Source: CAWDVR01 sp044869805
GTDB taxonomy: Bacteria > Acidobacteriota > Thermoanaerobaculia > Multivoradales > SZUA-115
NCBI GenBank assembly: GCA_044869805.1
Contig: JBIOXV010000149.1
Coordinates: forward strand, 62,001 to 126,000
DNA length: 64,000 nucleotides
Reading direction: 5' to 3'
The notes below the pieces were generated by a model. The model saw only the letters and a list, made by a program, of their open reading frames with translations. It had not been told where the DNA came from and did no database searches. A program made the translations under genes and the position numbers. Each line of letters starts with the position of its first letter. Position 1 is the first letter of the stretch. Shown in pieces: positions 41,239-50,406 of the stretch.

Positions 41239-43210
41239 ACACCGCCTGCATGTAGTCGGTGTTGGTCTTCTTGCGGAAGCCGTGGCCCTCGTCGGCGGCG
41301 ACCACGTACCACACCGGCGTACCCTGGGACTCGAGCGCCGCCACGATCTGGTCGGACTCGGACTTGGGCACCCGCGGGTCGTTGGCGCCCTGCGCCACGA
41401 GCAACGGCTTGGTGAGGCGCGCCACCCGCGTCGCCGGCGAGATCTCGGTCAGGAAGCGCCGCATCTCCGGGTCGCGCTCGTCGCCGTACTCCACCCGCCG
41501 GAGGTCGCGCCGGTAGTCCTCGGTGTTGGTCAAGAAGGTCACGAAGTTGCTGATCCCCACCGAGTCGTAGCCGCCGGCCAGCCGCTCGCTGTAGAGGGTG
41601 AGCGCGGCGAGCGTCATGTAGCCACCGTAGGAGCCGCCGGTGACCACGATGCGCGAGGCGTCGAGGGCGGGCTGGGTAGCGATCCAGTCGAAGAGGGCGC
41701 CGAGATCGCGCACCGAGTCCTCGCGCCGGCGGCCGTCGTCGAGCGCCACGTAGCTGCGCCCGTAGCCGGTCGAGCCGCGCACGTTGGGGTAGACCACGGC
41801 GAGGCCCAGCTCGTTGATCAGAAAGTTCTGGCTGGAGAGGAAGCTGGGCCGCGCCTGGCCCTCGGGCCCACCGTGCACCGAGACCAGCACCGGGCGCGGG
41901 CCTGGGTGGCGCGCCGGCGCCGGGCGGTAGAGGAGTGCGGGGATGGTGCGCGCCTCGCCCGAGGGCAGGCGGTCGAAGCTGGGGAAGCTCACCGGCTCGG
42001 GGAGCACGAAGCTCGCGGCGTCGAGGCCGCCGATCTCGCTCGCCGTCCAGCGCTCGAGCTGGCCGCGCTGCGGATCGAAGCTGTAGGCGTCGCTGGGCGA
42101 ACGCGCCCAGCTCAGGTTGAAGCCGATCTCGTGCGAGCCGGGGCGGAAGGCGAGCTGGCCGGCGACCCCCAGCGGCAGCTCGGGCACCGGCAGCTCGCGA
42201 CCGGTCGCCGTGTCGAGCAGGTGCAGGCGGCTGGCGCCGTCCTCGTTGGTGAAGAAGGCGAGCACTTTGCCGTCTTCCGACAGGTCGATGGTCTCGACGT
42301 CCCAGTCGATGGCGCCCGACAGCGTCGTCCAGCGGCCGCTCGCGAGGTCGAGGCGGGCGAGGCGGCGGAACTCGCTGCCGCGGTCGGTGGCGGCGTAGAC
42401 CGCGGCGCCGTCGGCCGACCAGCGCGCCGAGCTGTAGGAGGCGGCGCCCTCGCTCTGCGGCGTGAGCGCGGTGACGGCGCCGGTCTCGAGATCGGCGGCG
42501 TGGAGCCAGGACTCGGCCACCGACACCCGGCGGATCAGCAGGAAGCGCTTGCCGTCGCGGCTCCAGTCGGCGATCGACCACGAGCCTTCGAGCTCCGCAA
42601 CCCGACGCTCGGATGGGGGTCGCTCCGCCGCGCTCCCGGGAGCCGCGTCCGGGCCCTGCACGTAGAGGTCGGAGTCGCGGCCGTTCCTGGCGTTGCTGGT
42701 GTAGGCGAGGAGCCTGCCGTCGGCGGACCAGGTGATGTCCTCGTAGCGGTGGACGCCGTCCGACAGCCGCCGCGTGGCGCCGCTCGCGCGGTCGAGCAGG
42801 TAGATCTGGAAGTCCTCGTCGCCGCCAGTGTCGCGTAGGAAGGCGATCTGGCTCGGCCGCCCCGGGCGGTAGCGGGCCTCGGCGATCTGGTCGCGGTAGA
42901 AGGTGAGCTGGCTGCGGTCGCCGCCCGGGAAGGCGACCTCGTGGAGCTGCCGGCTCTCCGCGAAGCGGGTGCCGATCAGCATGCGGCGCTCCGCCGGGTG
43001 CCAGTCCTCGAGGCGCGCCGAGCGCGTGTTCTGGTAGGGCTCGAGGCCGCCGAGCGAGGCCGGGTCGATCGGCGGCACGTGGCGCGCGGTGATCGCCGCC
43101 GGCACCGGCAGCGCCGGGCCAGGGCCCACCGGTTGTGGCTGCGCGAGGGCGAGCCACGAAGGCGTAAGGCAGAGGAGCGTAGCGACGGTAGTGGGGAGCG
43201 TTCGGCGCAT
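41162..43210 (-). CDS. Secreted S9 family (prolyl oligopeptidase-type) peptidase
   Basis: 682 aa with a signal peptide (TVATLLCLTPSWLALA), a WD40-like beta-propeller (DFQIYLLDRASGATRRLSDG, YEDITWSADGRLLAYTSN) and a C-terminal alpha/beta hydrolase domain. The catalytic triad is visible: Ser in GGSYGGYMTLAAL, Asp in QGANDPRVP and His in DEGHGFRKKTN. This is the acylaminoacyl-peptidase/DPP-like branch that trims peptides in the periplasm or outside the cell. ATG 43210 has AGGA upstream. It is divergent from recN and convergent with the hybrid kinase, overlapping its end by 77 bp. Confidence 0.95.
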   Translation of the reverse strand: MRRTLPTTVATLLCLTPSWLALAQPQPVGPGPALPVPAAITARHVPPIDPASLGGLEPYQNTRSARLEDWHPAERRMLIGTRFAESRQLHEVAFPGGDRSQLTFYRDQIAEARYRPGRPSQIAFLRDTGGDEDFQIYLLDRASGATRRLSDGVHRYEDITWSADGRLLAYTSNARNGRDSDLYVQGPDAAPGSAAERPPSERRVAELEGSWSIADWSRDGKRFLLIRRVSVAESWLHAADLETGAVTALTPQSEGAASYSSARWSADGAAVYAATDRGSEFRRLARLDLASGRWTTLSGAIDWDVETIDLSEDGKVLAFFTNEDGASRLHLLDTATGRELPVPELPLGVAGQLAFRPGSHEIGFNLSWARSPSDAYSFDPQRGQLERWTASEIGGLDAASFVLPEPVSFPSFDRLPSGEARTIPALLYRPAPARHPGPRPVLVSVHGGPEGQARPSFLSSQNFLINELGLAVVYPNVRGSTGYGRSYVALDDGRRREDSVRDLGALFDWIATQPALDASRIVVTGGSYGGYMTLAALTLYSERLAGGYDSVGISNFVTFLTNTEDYRRDLRRVEYGDERDPEMRRFLTEISPATRVARLTKPLLVAQGANDPRVPKSESDQIVAALESQGTPVWYVVAADEGHGFRKKTNTDYMQAVFIEFLRRVALDRPAPRAPSAPGRSG

Positions 43211-43267
43211 GGCTGCGATCCTAGCAGCGACCCCGTGGTGGTGGGTGGCGCTCGCGGGAGCGAGCGC

Positions 43268-43325
43268 GTAGGGGCAGGCCCTGGTGGCCGCCCCGTAGGG
43301 GCAGGCACAGGGCCTGCCCCTACGG
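43268..43325. repeat. REP-like palindrome and direct repeat between S9 peptidase and recN
   Basis: CCGTAGGGGCAGGC (43293-43306) and GCCTGCCCCTACGG (43312-43325) form a perfect 14-bp stem with a 5-nt loop. An extra GTAGGGGCAGGC occurs at 43268-43279. Elements of this GTAGGGGCAGG class are dispersed in many GC-rich genomes. It sits 17 nt from the recN start in a divergent promoter region, so it could affect recN expression. Confidence 0.7.
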
Positions 43326-43341
43326 TAAGCTGCGCGCCGCC

Positions 43342-45078
43342 GTGCTCCGCGAGCTCCACGTCAAGAACATCGCCGTCGTCGCCGAGGCGACGGTCGAGCT
43401 GGGCCCGGGCTTGAACGCCCTGACCGGCGAGACCGGCGCCGGCAAGTCGATCGTCGTCGACTCGCTGGCCTTGCTGGCGGGCGCCCGCGCCTCGGCGGAC
43501 CTGGTGCGTAGCGGGGCCGAGACGCTGACCGTGACCGGCGTGTTCGCGCCGGCCGGCACCGCCTGGCGCGGCGTGCTGGAAGAGGCGGGGCTGGAGGCCG
43601 AGGGCGGCGAGCTGCTGGTGCGGCGCGAGATCAGCCGTAGCGGCAGGAACCGCGTCTTCGTCAACGACCAGCCGGCCACGGCGCGTCTGCTGGCCGACCT
43701 CGCGCCCGAGCTGCTGCGCATCCACGGCCAGCGCGACGAGCTGGGCCTGACGGCGCCCGACCTGCAGCGCGAGTGGCTGGATCTCTCGGGCGGCGCGGCG
43801 GCGACCGAGCTCTGCGCGCGGGTGGCCGCGGCCCACGACAAGCAGGCGCGGCTGGCGGCGCGGCTCGAGCGCCTGACCGGCGACGAGCGGGCGCGGCGCG
43901 ACCGCCTCGAGCTGCTGCGGCTGCAGGCCCGCGAGATCGACGCCGCGCACCTCGAGGAGGGCGAGGAGGAGGGCCTGCGCGTCGAGCGCGACGCGCTGCG
44001 CCACCGCGAGGCCATCCTCTCGGCCGTGGGCGGCGCCTTCTCGCTGCTGGTCGACGAGGAGGACGCCGCCGCGCCGCGCGTGGCGCGAGCCCGCGGCCTG
44101 CTCGCCGAGCTCGAGGCGCTGCTGCCCGCGGCGCGCGAGTGGACGGCCGAGCTCGACGAGGCGCGCATCCATCTCGAGGAGGTCGGCCGCGAGCTCTCCG
44201 CCCGCCTCGACAGCGCCGACGCCGACCCCGGCCGGCTCGACCACGTGGAGGAGCGTCTGGCGCTGGTCGAGCGGCTGGGGCGCCGCTTCGGCGGGGCGGC
44301 GGCGCCGCTCTCGAGCGGCCGGCTGCTCGCCCTGCGGCGCGAGATCGCGGCCGAGATCGAAGAGCTCTCCGGCGACGCCCTGGGCCAGGACGAGCTCGCG
44401 GCGCAGGTGACGGCGGCGCTCGAGGAGTACCGGCGGGCGGCGCTCGCGCTGTCGCAGGCGCGCGCCGGCTGGGGTGAGGCGCTGGCGCGACGCATCGAGG
44501 CCGAGCTCGCCGACCTCGGCCTCGCCAAGGCCCGCCTGGCGGTGCGCCTGGCGCGCCGGCGCGCGGCCGGCAGCCCGCTGGCGATCGACGGCGAGGCGGT
44601 CGACTTCGGCCGCTCCGGGATCGACCACGTGGTCTTCGAGCTGGCCGCCAACCCCGGCGAGGAGATGGGACCGCTGTCGCGCCGCGCCTCGGGCGGCGAG
44701 CTGGCGCGCATCTATCTCGCGCTGCAGCTCGCTGTGGGCCGTAACGACGGCGGGCCGGCGCCGTCGCTGGTCTTCGACGAGGTGGACGTGGGGGTGGGTG
44801 GCGCGCAGGCCGCGGCGCTCGGCAAGAAGCTCCAGCGCCTGGGCGAAGGCGGGCAGATCCTGGTGGTCACCCACCTGGCGCAGGTGGCGAGCCACGCCGA
44901 CCGCCACTACCGGGTGTCGAAGAAGGAGCGCGCCGGCCGCACCTTCACCCAGGTGGCGCCGCTGTCGGCCGCGGAGCGGGTGGAGGAGATCGCCCGCATG
45001 CTCGCCGGCAGCAAGGTGACCGAGCTCTCCCGCTCGCACGCCGGCGAGCTGCTGGCCGGCTCGGCGCGCAAGCCGTGA
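43342..45078 (+). CDS. recN: DNA repair protein RecN
   Basis: 578-aa SMC-like ATPase for double-strand-break repair. Walker A GETGAGKS at residues 29-36, Q-loop region RIHGQRDEL, two coiled-coil arms (160-220 and 320-390), the ABC signature LSRRASGGELARIYLAL, Walker B LVFDEVDVGVGG and the H-loop VVTHLAQVASHAD are all present and in family order. The GTG at 43342 is used because RELHVKNIAVV is the conserved N-terminus. Its TGA overlaps the GTG of the tsaC-like gene. Confidence 0.97.
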   Translation: MLRELHVKNIAVVAEATVELGPGLNALTGETGAGKSIVVDSLALLAGARASADLVRSGAETLTVTGVFAPAGTAWRGVLEEAGLEAEGGELLVRREISRSGRNRVFVNDQPATARLLADLAPELLRIHGQRDELGLTAPDLQREWLDLSGGAAATELCARVAAAHDKQARLAARLERLTGDERARRDRLELLRLQAREIDAAHLEEGEEEGLRVERDALRHREAILSAVGGAFSLLVDEEDAAAPRVARARGLLAELEALLPAAREWTAELDEARIHLEEVGRELSARLDSADADPGRLDHVEERLALVERLGRRFGGAAAPLSSGRLLALRREIAAEIEELSGDALGQDELAAQVTAALEEYRRAALALSQARAGWGEALARRIEAELADLGLAKARLAVRLARRRAAGSPLAIDGEAVDFGRSGIDHVVFELAANPGEEMGPLSRRASGGELARIYLALQLAVGRNDGGPAPSLVFDEVDVGVGGAQAAALGKKLQRLGEGGQILVVTHLAQVASHADRHYRVSKKERAGRTFTQVAPLSAAERVEEIARMLAGSKVTELSRSHAGELLAGSARKP

Positions 45079-45698
45079 GCGTGCCCCCCGCCCCGCCGGC
45101 GCGCCCCGCCCCTCGGTGGCGGTTCGGTGAGCCCCTCGCACCGCTCGCCGACCTCGTGGCACGGGGTGGTATCCTTGCCCTCCCGACCGAGTCCAGCTAT
45201 GGGCTGGGCGTCGATCCACGCAGCGCCGTCGGGGTCGCGGCGATCTATCGGCTGAAGGGCCGCGAAGCGCAGAAGCCGTTGCCGGTGGTGATCGCCGACC
45301 TCGCCCAGCTTCCCCTGCTCGGGATCGATCCCGAGAGCCCCGTCGTGGCGCGGCTCGCCGCGCTCTGGCCGGCGCCCCTGACCTGCCTGCTTCCCAGCCG
45401 CATCGAGCTGCCCGCCGCCGCGGGGAGCGCCGAGCTGGCCGTCCGCATGCCGGCGCACGAGCCGCTGCGGCGCCTGCTCGCGGCGCTTGGGCTCCCGCTC
45501 ACCGCCACCTCCGCCAACCTGAGCGGCGAGCCGCCCATCCTGGAGCCGTCCGTCGCCGCGTCCCTGCTCGCGGGCTGGGACGCACTGGTGGTGGACGACG
45601 GGGTGACGGCCGGCGGAATGCCCTCGACGCTGGTGGCGCCGGCGCCCGGCGGCGGCTTCACCGTGCTGCGGCCCGGCCGTTTCCCGATCGCAACCTGA
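45075..45698 (+). CDS. tsaC: L-threonylcarbamoyladenylate synthase (YrdC/TsaC-like)
   Basis: 207-aa YrdC-domain protein. It makes threonylcarbamoyl-AMP from Thr, bicarbonate and ATP for the t6A37 modification of ANN-decoding tRNAs. Motifs: GGILALPTESSYGLGVD, YRLKGREAQKPLPVVI and LPLTATSANLSGEPP, which form the nucleotide and threonine sites. The short, single-domain form matches TsaC rather than Sua5. A Pro-rich N-terminus of about 15 aa precedes the fold. GTG 45075 overlaps the recN stop (GTGA), indicating translational coupling. Confidence 0.9.
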   Translation: MSVPPAPPARPAPRWRFGEPLAPLADLVARGGILALPTESSYGLGVDPRSAVGVAAIYRLKGREAQKPLPVVIADLAQLPLLGIDPESPVVARLAALWPAPLTCLLPSRIELPAAAGSAELAVRMPAHEPLRRLLAALGLPLTATSANLSGEPPILEPSVAASLLAGWDALVVDDGVTAGGMPSTLVAPAPGGGFTVLRPGRFPIAT

Positions 45699-45708
45699 AG
45701 CCCGCGAT

Positions 45709-45775
45709 TCGAACCCCCACCATCGAACCCCTTCGCGATCGAACCACCCCAAGATCGAATTGCCCTAGATCGGAT
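45709..45775. repeat. Phased TCGAACC direct repeats in front of the S55 peptidase gene
   Basis: The heptamer TCGAACC, or a close variant, starts at 45709, 45723, 45739 and 45755, with a weaker TCGGATC at 45770. Spacing is 14-16 bp, about 1.5 helical turns. The stretch lies between the TsaC stop and the ATG at 45786 and codes for nothing. It could be a multimeric binding site. The first unit resembles a tRNA T-loop by chance, but no T-stem forms. Confidence 0.5.
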
Positions 45776-45785
45776 CGGAGCTTCC

Positions 45786-47609
45786 ATGACATCACGCAGT
45801 ACCTCGCTTGCCCTGGTCTGTCTCGGCCTCGCCGCCATCCCGGGCGCCGCGCAACCGGTCGCGCCGGCGCCGGCCGCCACCATCTCGGTCGACGAGGTGG
45901 AGCGCGGCCAGCGCGGCTACGGGCTCTCGGTCTTCACCGGCACCGAGCCCGAGCGCTTCGAGGTCGAAGTGCTGGGAGTGATCCGCAACCTGAACCCGGG
46001 TGTGAGCTACATCCTGGCGCGGCTCACCGGCCAGGGCCTCGAGACCTCGGGGGTGATCTCGGGGATGAGCGGCAGCCCGGTGTTCTTCGACGGCAAGCTG
46101 GCCGGCGCCGTGGCCTTCGGCTGGGGCTTCTCGCGCGAGGCCATCGCCGGCATCACGCCGATCGAGGAGATGCGGCGCCTGTCCCGCGGGGCGAACGAGC
46201 TCGGCGGCACGGAGCGCGCCGCCGGCGGCGCGCCGCTGGGGGCGGAGGTGCCGGCCGTCGACTTCACGGCGCTCGCCACCAGCCGCTTCCCGCCCGACCT
46301 CCTGGAGCGCGAGCTGGCCAAGCTCCGGCCCGCCCTCGCCGCCGGCGCCACCTCCGCCGTGCAGTGGGCGGCGAGCGGCTTCGGGGTGGAGTCGAGCGCC
46401 CTGCTGTCGCGGGCTCTGGGGACCGTCGCGATGGCCGGTAAGGCCCAGCCCGGCGTGGGCGAGGCGGCCCTCCGTCCCGGCCAGATGGTGGGCGCGGTGC
46501 TGATGGACGGCGATCTGCGCCTCGCCGCCACCGGCACCGTCACCGACCGCATCGGCGACGAGATCCTGGTCTTCGGCCACGCCTTCCTGGGCAGCGGGCC
46601 GTCGACGCTGCCGCTGGCCACGGCCGAGGTGATCACGGTCGTCGACAGCCTGAACAGCTCGTTCAAGCTCTCGAACTACGGCGCCATCGTCGGCGCCTTC
46701 ACCGAAGATCGCCGCGCGGGCCTCGCCGGCCGCATCGGCGCCGAGGCGCCGATGATCCCGCTCGCGGTCCGCGTGCTGGGCGAGAACCCGCGCTCGTTCC
46801 AGCTCAAGGTGGCCGAGATCGACCAGTTCACCGCCGCCCTGCTGGCGACCGGCCTGATCGGCTGCCTCGAGTCGACGGCCTGGCGCGCCGGCGACCAGGC
46901 CATCGACCTCGAGGCCACCTTCCGAGTCCGCGGGCAGGGCCCGGTCACCGTGCGGCAGAGCTTCGACGGCCCGGCCGCCGGCACCGACAGCGCCACTTAC
47001 CTGCTGACCACCGCCGCCTATCTGGTCGACGGCCCGCTCGCCAAGGGGAGGCTCGACGGCGTCGACGTCACCTTGACGCAGGACGCCACGCCACGCAACG
47101 CCAGCCTGATCGCGGTCACTCCCGAGCGCGTCGTGCTCCGCCCCGGCGAGCGGGCGCGGCTGCACCTCGCCTTCCAGGCCTATCGCGGTGAGCCCTTCGA
47201 GCGCGACCTCGACTTCCGATTGCCGCCGGACCTGCCGGCCGGCCGGCTCACGCTGCTGGTGGGCGACGGCGGGTCGATCGACGGCGCTCGCCAGACTCTG
47301 GAGCCGGTGGAGCCGCGGACCTACGCCCAGGCGGTGGAGCTGCTGCGCACGCTGCACTCCCGGCGCCAGATCGGCGTGCTCGCCGTGCTGCCCGAGCGCG
47401 GGGTGGCGGTGGGAGGGCAGCCCATGGCGCGACTGCCGGGCTCGGTGCGCACTCTGCTCAGCGCCTCGGCGCCCGGCGGCGCCACTCACCTGCGCTCGGC
47501 GATCGTGGCCGAGGCCTTCGAACCCGCGGAGCGGCCGTTCGTGGGCCTGCTGCGGCTCGACCTTACGGTCGAGCGCTCCGGCGAGGCCGCGGAAGGAGCC
47601 AAACCATGA
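45786..47609 (+). CDS. Secreted SpoIVB-type (S55) serine peptidase domain protein
   Basis: 607 aa with a signal peptide (LALVCLGLAAIPGAA). The N-terminal ~300 residues match the S55/SpoIVB fold: GQRGYGLSVFTGTEPERFEVEVLGV and the catalytic Ser motif GVISGMSGSPVFFDGKLAGAV, with His in GHAFLGSG. SpoIVB cleaves a sporulation factor, but many non-spore-formers carry relatives of unknown substrate. The C-terminal half is beta-rich with no clear family. GGAG lies 5 nt before ATG 45786. Its stop overlaps the ATG of the next gene (ATGA), so the peptidase and the propeller protein are made together. Confidence 0.85.
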   Translation: MTSRSTSLALVCLGLAAIPGAAQPVAPAPAATISVDEVERGQRGYGLSVFTGTEPERFEVEVLGVIRNLNPGVSYILARLTGQGLETSGVISGMSGSPVFFDGKLAGAVAFGWGFSREAIAGITPIEEMRRLSRGANELGGTERAAGGAPLGAEVPAVDFTALATSRFPPDLLERELAKLRPALAAGATSAVQWAASGFGVESSALLSRALGTVAMAGKAQPGVGEAALRPGQMVGAVLMDGDLRLAATGTVTDRIGDEILVFGHAFLGSGPSTLPLATAEVITVVDSLNSSFKLSNYGAIVGAFTEDRRAGLAGRIGAEAPMIPLAVRVLGENPRSFQLKVAEIDQFTAALLATGLIGCLESTAWRAGDQAIDLEATFRVRGQGPVTVRQSFDGPAAGTDSATYLLTTAAYLVDGPLAKGRLDGVDVTLTQDATPRNASLIAVTPERVVLRPGERARLHLAFQAYRGEPFERDLDFRLPPDLPAGRLTLLVGDGGSIDGARQTLEPVEPRTYAQAVELLRTLHSRRQIGVLAVLPERGVAVGGQPMARLPGSVRTLLSASAPGGATHLRSAIVAEAFEPAERPFVGLLRLDLTVERSGEAAEGAKP

Positions 47610-49867
47610 GCGCGGCCATGAACGCGAGGAGAGCGGCGGTCCTCGCGCTCCGGCTCTGCCTCCTCGGCTTGGCGCTGGCCGTGCCCGCCGGCGCCGCCGA
47701 GGTGCGGCACTTCCGGGCCGACGGCCGCGACGAGCTGGAGGACGGCGAGCTCGACGGCATCAGCCTCGACCCCATGGGGCGGCTGGCGCTCGCCGACCGG
47801 GTGGAGCGGGTGGGCTCCGTGGACGAGCCCTTCCTGCTCGCCGCGGCACGCCATCCCAAGGGCTGGGTGGTCGGCACCGGCAACGCCGGCAAAGTGGTGC
47901 TCATCGACCGCAAGGGCGCCGTCTCGATCCTGTTCACGGCCGCGGAGCCGCAGGTCTTCGCGGTACGCGCCGAGCCCGACGGCACGGTCTACGCCGCCAC
48001 CTCGCCGCGCGGCAAGGTCTACCGCATCCCGCCGGGCGGCGAGGGCGCGGTGTTCTTCGATCCCGGCGAGACCTACATCTGGGCCCTGGAGCGTGCCGCC
48101 GACGGCGGCCTGCTGGTGGCGACCGGCACCCAGGGCAAGCTGTTCGAGGTCGACGCCGCCGGCAAGGGCACGGTGCTCTACGACGGCGACGATACCCACC
48201 TGCGCTCGCTCGCCGTGCTCGCCGGCGGTGACGTCCTCGCCGGCACCGCCGACGAGGGGCTGATCCTCCGCATCCGGCCCGACGGCACCGCGCGCACGCT
48301 GTACGACGCCACCACTCCCGAGGTAGTGGCGCTCGCCGCGGGCGAGGGCGGCGAGGCGTGGGCCGCGGTGATCAACTCCGAAGCCAGCCTGGCCGAGCCC
48401 GAGGGCGCGCGCCCACCGGCGGCGGAAGGCGGACCGCCGGCACGCCGCGCGAGCGGCGGCGAGGGGGGCTCCGAGCCCGAGCCCGTGGTCACGGTCAGCG
48501 AGGGCGGGGAGGCGCCGCCCGAGCCCACGCCGCGGCCCCGCCCCGGCGGGCGCGGGCCGCGCACCGAGATCCTGCGCATCGCGCCGAGCGGCCTGGTCGA
48601 GACGGTGTGGACCTTCTTCGAGGAGACCGCGTTCACGCTCCTCTGGCAGGAGGGGAAGCTGTGGGTGGGCACCGGCCTCGAGGGCAAGCTCTTCGCCTTC
48701 GACGGCACCGCGATGGTGCTGGAGAAAGACGTCGAGGAGCGGCAGATCGTGGCCCTGGTGGCCGGCGACCCCAAGGCCGACCCCAAGGGTGACCCCAAGG
48801 GTGACTACGGGCGGCCGGCCTTTGCCACCACCAACGCCGCCGCGCTCTTCCGCTTCGCCGGCGGCGCCGAGCGGCGCGGCGTCTACACCAGCCAGGCGCT
48901 CGACGCCGGCTCGATCGCCGCTTTCGGCACCCTGCACTGGGAGGGAAGCGTACCGAAAGGCGCGGCGATCGCCTTCGCGGCGCGGAGCGGGCTCTCCGCA
49001 GAGCCTGACCGCACCTGGACGGAGTGGACGGCGCTGACCGCCGGCGAGGAGATCGCGCTCTCCGGCCTGACCCGCGGCCGCTACGTGCAGTGGCGCGCCG
49101 CGCTCTCCTCCGGCAACGGCGCCTCGCCGCAGCTCTACTCCGTGGACCTCTCCTACCGGCAGGAGAACCTGAAGCCGGTGATCCGCTCGCTCGCCGCTCT
49201 CGAGCCCGGGCAGGTGCTGGTGCCGGCGGGATTCAACCCCGGAAACCAGGTCTTCGAGCCGGCGCACCCCAGCCGCGACGGCATCTTCACCCCCCTCGGC
49301 GAGGCCGCCACCGGCGACGAGGGACGGCAGAAGACGCTGTGGAAGAAGGGCTACCAGACCTTCCGCTGGGAGGCGAGCGACCCCAACGACGACGCGCTGC
49401 GCTATCGCCTCGACTTCCAGCCGGCGGCCGGCGGCGACTGGCTGCCGGTGGCCGAGGAGCTGGACGCCACGCAGTACGCCTTCGACGCCACCGTGCTGCC
49501 GGACGGCATCTACCGCTTCCGCCTGTCGGCGGGCGACGGCGAGAGCAACGGCGGCGACGGCCTGGTGGCCACCCAGGTCTCGGAGCCGGTGACCGTGGAC
49601 CACACGCCGCCCGCGCTCGCCGGTGTGAAGCGCCAGGGCGACCTGCTGGTGGTCCAGGTGCGCGACGCCACCAGCCCGCTCACCGAGGCGGTGGTCAGCA
49701 TCGACGCCGGCGCCTGGAAGCCCGCCCGGCCCCTCGACGGCCTGACCGACGGCCGCCGCGAGAGCTTCGAGATCCCGGTCCCGGCCAAGGCCCGGATCGT
49801 CCTCCTGCGCTTGACCGACGCCGCTTTCAACGTCGTCACCTTCGACTTGATCGCCGAGCTCGACTAG
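47606..49867 (+). CDS. Secreted beta-propeller protein, partner of S55 peptidase
   Basis: 753 aa. A signal peptide (LRLCLLGLALAVPAGAA) is followed by a WD40/NHL-like propeller (VFAVRAEPDGTVYAATSPRG, YIWALERAADGGLLVATGT, LRSLAVLAGGDVLAGTADEG). A Glu/Pro/Arg-rich linker lies near 250-315 and a short DPKADPKGDPKGD repeat near 390-400. The C-terminus has fibronectin-like beta strands (YQTFRWEASDPNDDALRYRL ... DGIYRFRLSAGDGESN). The pattern fits an extracellular binding protein. It overlaps the upstream peptidase gene by 4 nt and ends 7 bp before coaD. No catalytic motif found. Confidence 0.75.
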   Translation: MSAAMNARRAAVLALRLCLLGLALAVPAGAAEVRHFRADGRDELEDGELDGISLDPMGRLALADRVERVGSVDEPFLLAAARHPKGWVVGTGNAGKVVLIDRKGAVSILFTAAEPQVFAVRAEPDGTVYAATSPRGKVYRIPPGGEGAVFFDPGETYIWALERAADGGLLVATGTQGKLFEVDAAGKGTVLYDGDDTHLRSLAVLAGGDVLAGTADEGLILRIRPDGTARTLYDATTPEVVALAAGEGGEAWAAVINSEASLAEPEGARPPAAEGGPPARRASGGEGGSEPEPVVTVSEGGEAPPEPTPRPRPGGRGPRTEILRIAPSGLVETVWTFFEETAFTLLWQEGKLWVGTGLEGKLFAFDGTAMVLEKDVEERQIVALVAGDPKADPKGDPKGDYGRPAFATTNAAALFRFAGGAERRGVYTSQALDAGSIAAFGTLHWEGSVPKGAAIAFAARSGLSAEPDRTWTEWTALTAGEEIALSGLTRGRYVQWRAALSSGNGASPQLYSVDLSYRQENLKPVIRSLAALEPGQVLVPAGFNPGNQVFEPAHPSRDGIFTPLGEAATGDEGRQKTLWKKGYQTFRWEASDPNDDALRYRLDFQPAAGGDWLPVAEELDATQYAFDATVLPDGIYRFRLSAGDGESNGGDGLVATQVSEPVTVDHTPPALAGVKRQGDLLVVQVRDATSPLTEAVVSIDAGAWKPARPLDGLTDGRRESFEIPVPAKARIVLLRLTDAAFNVVTFDLIAELD

Positions 49868-49874
49868 TGGTCCC

Positions 49875-50378
49875 ATGAAAAAGCGGATAGCCGTCTACGC
49901 CGGCACCTTCGACCCGATCCACAACGGGCACCTCGACATCATCGACCGCTGCCGGCCGCTGTTCGACGAGGTGGTGGTGGCGGTGCTGCACAATGAGGCC
50001 AAGAACCCCTGGTTCACCAGCGAGGAGCGCGTGGCGATGATCTCCGAGCTGCTGGCCGACCGCTCGCACTGCCGCGTCGAGACCTTCACCGGCCTGCTGG
50101 TCGACTACATGGGCCGGGTCGGGGCGCGCACCGTGGTGCGCGGCCTGCGCGCGGTGTCGGACTTCGAGTACGAGTTCCAGATGGCGCTCATGAACCGCCG
50201 CCTCAACCCCCGCGTCGAGACCGTGTTCATGATGCCCTCCGAGGAGTACAGCTACCTCTCGAGCCGCCTGGTCAAGGAAGTGTTCGCGCTGGGCGGCAAC
50301 CTCGAGGGCCTGCTCCCCGGATCGGTGATCCAACGCCTCGCCGAGCGGCTCGAGGAGCGCCAGGCAGGGAAGGGCTGA
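49875..50378 (+). CDS. coaD: Phosphopantetheine adenylyltransferase
   Basis: 167 aa. Transfers AMP from ATP to 4'-phosphopantetheine, the penultimate step of CoA synthesis. The nucleotidyltransferase motif is intact: GTFDPIHNGHLDII (TxxH), then VVRGLRAVSDFEYEFQMALMNRRL and the ISS-like EEYSYLSSRLVKEVFALGGNL. Normal length, ATG 49875. It lies 7 bp behind the propeller gene and may be read from the same transcript. Very secure. Confidence 0.98.
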   Translation: MKKRIAVYAGTFDPIHNGHLDIIDRCRPLFDEVVVAVLHNEAKNPWFTSEERVAMISELLADRSHCRVETFTGLLVDYMGRVGARTVVRGLRAVSDFEYEFQMALMNRRLNPRVETVFMMPSEEYSYLSSRLVKEVFALGGNLEGLLPGSVIQRLAERLEERQAGKG

Positions 50379-50406
50379 GCGGCACCGCCTGCCGGCCGCT
50401 CACGTT

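Noticed and set aside
45700..45740. GATTCGAACCCCC resembling a tRNA T-loop on the minus strand
   Set aside because: No matching T-stem, acceptor stem or anticodon arm; the sequence belongs to a series of TCGAACC repeats.
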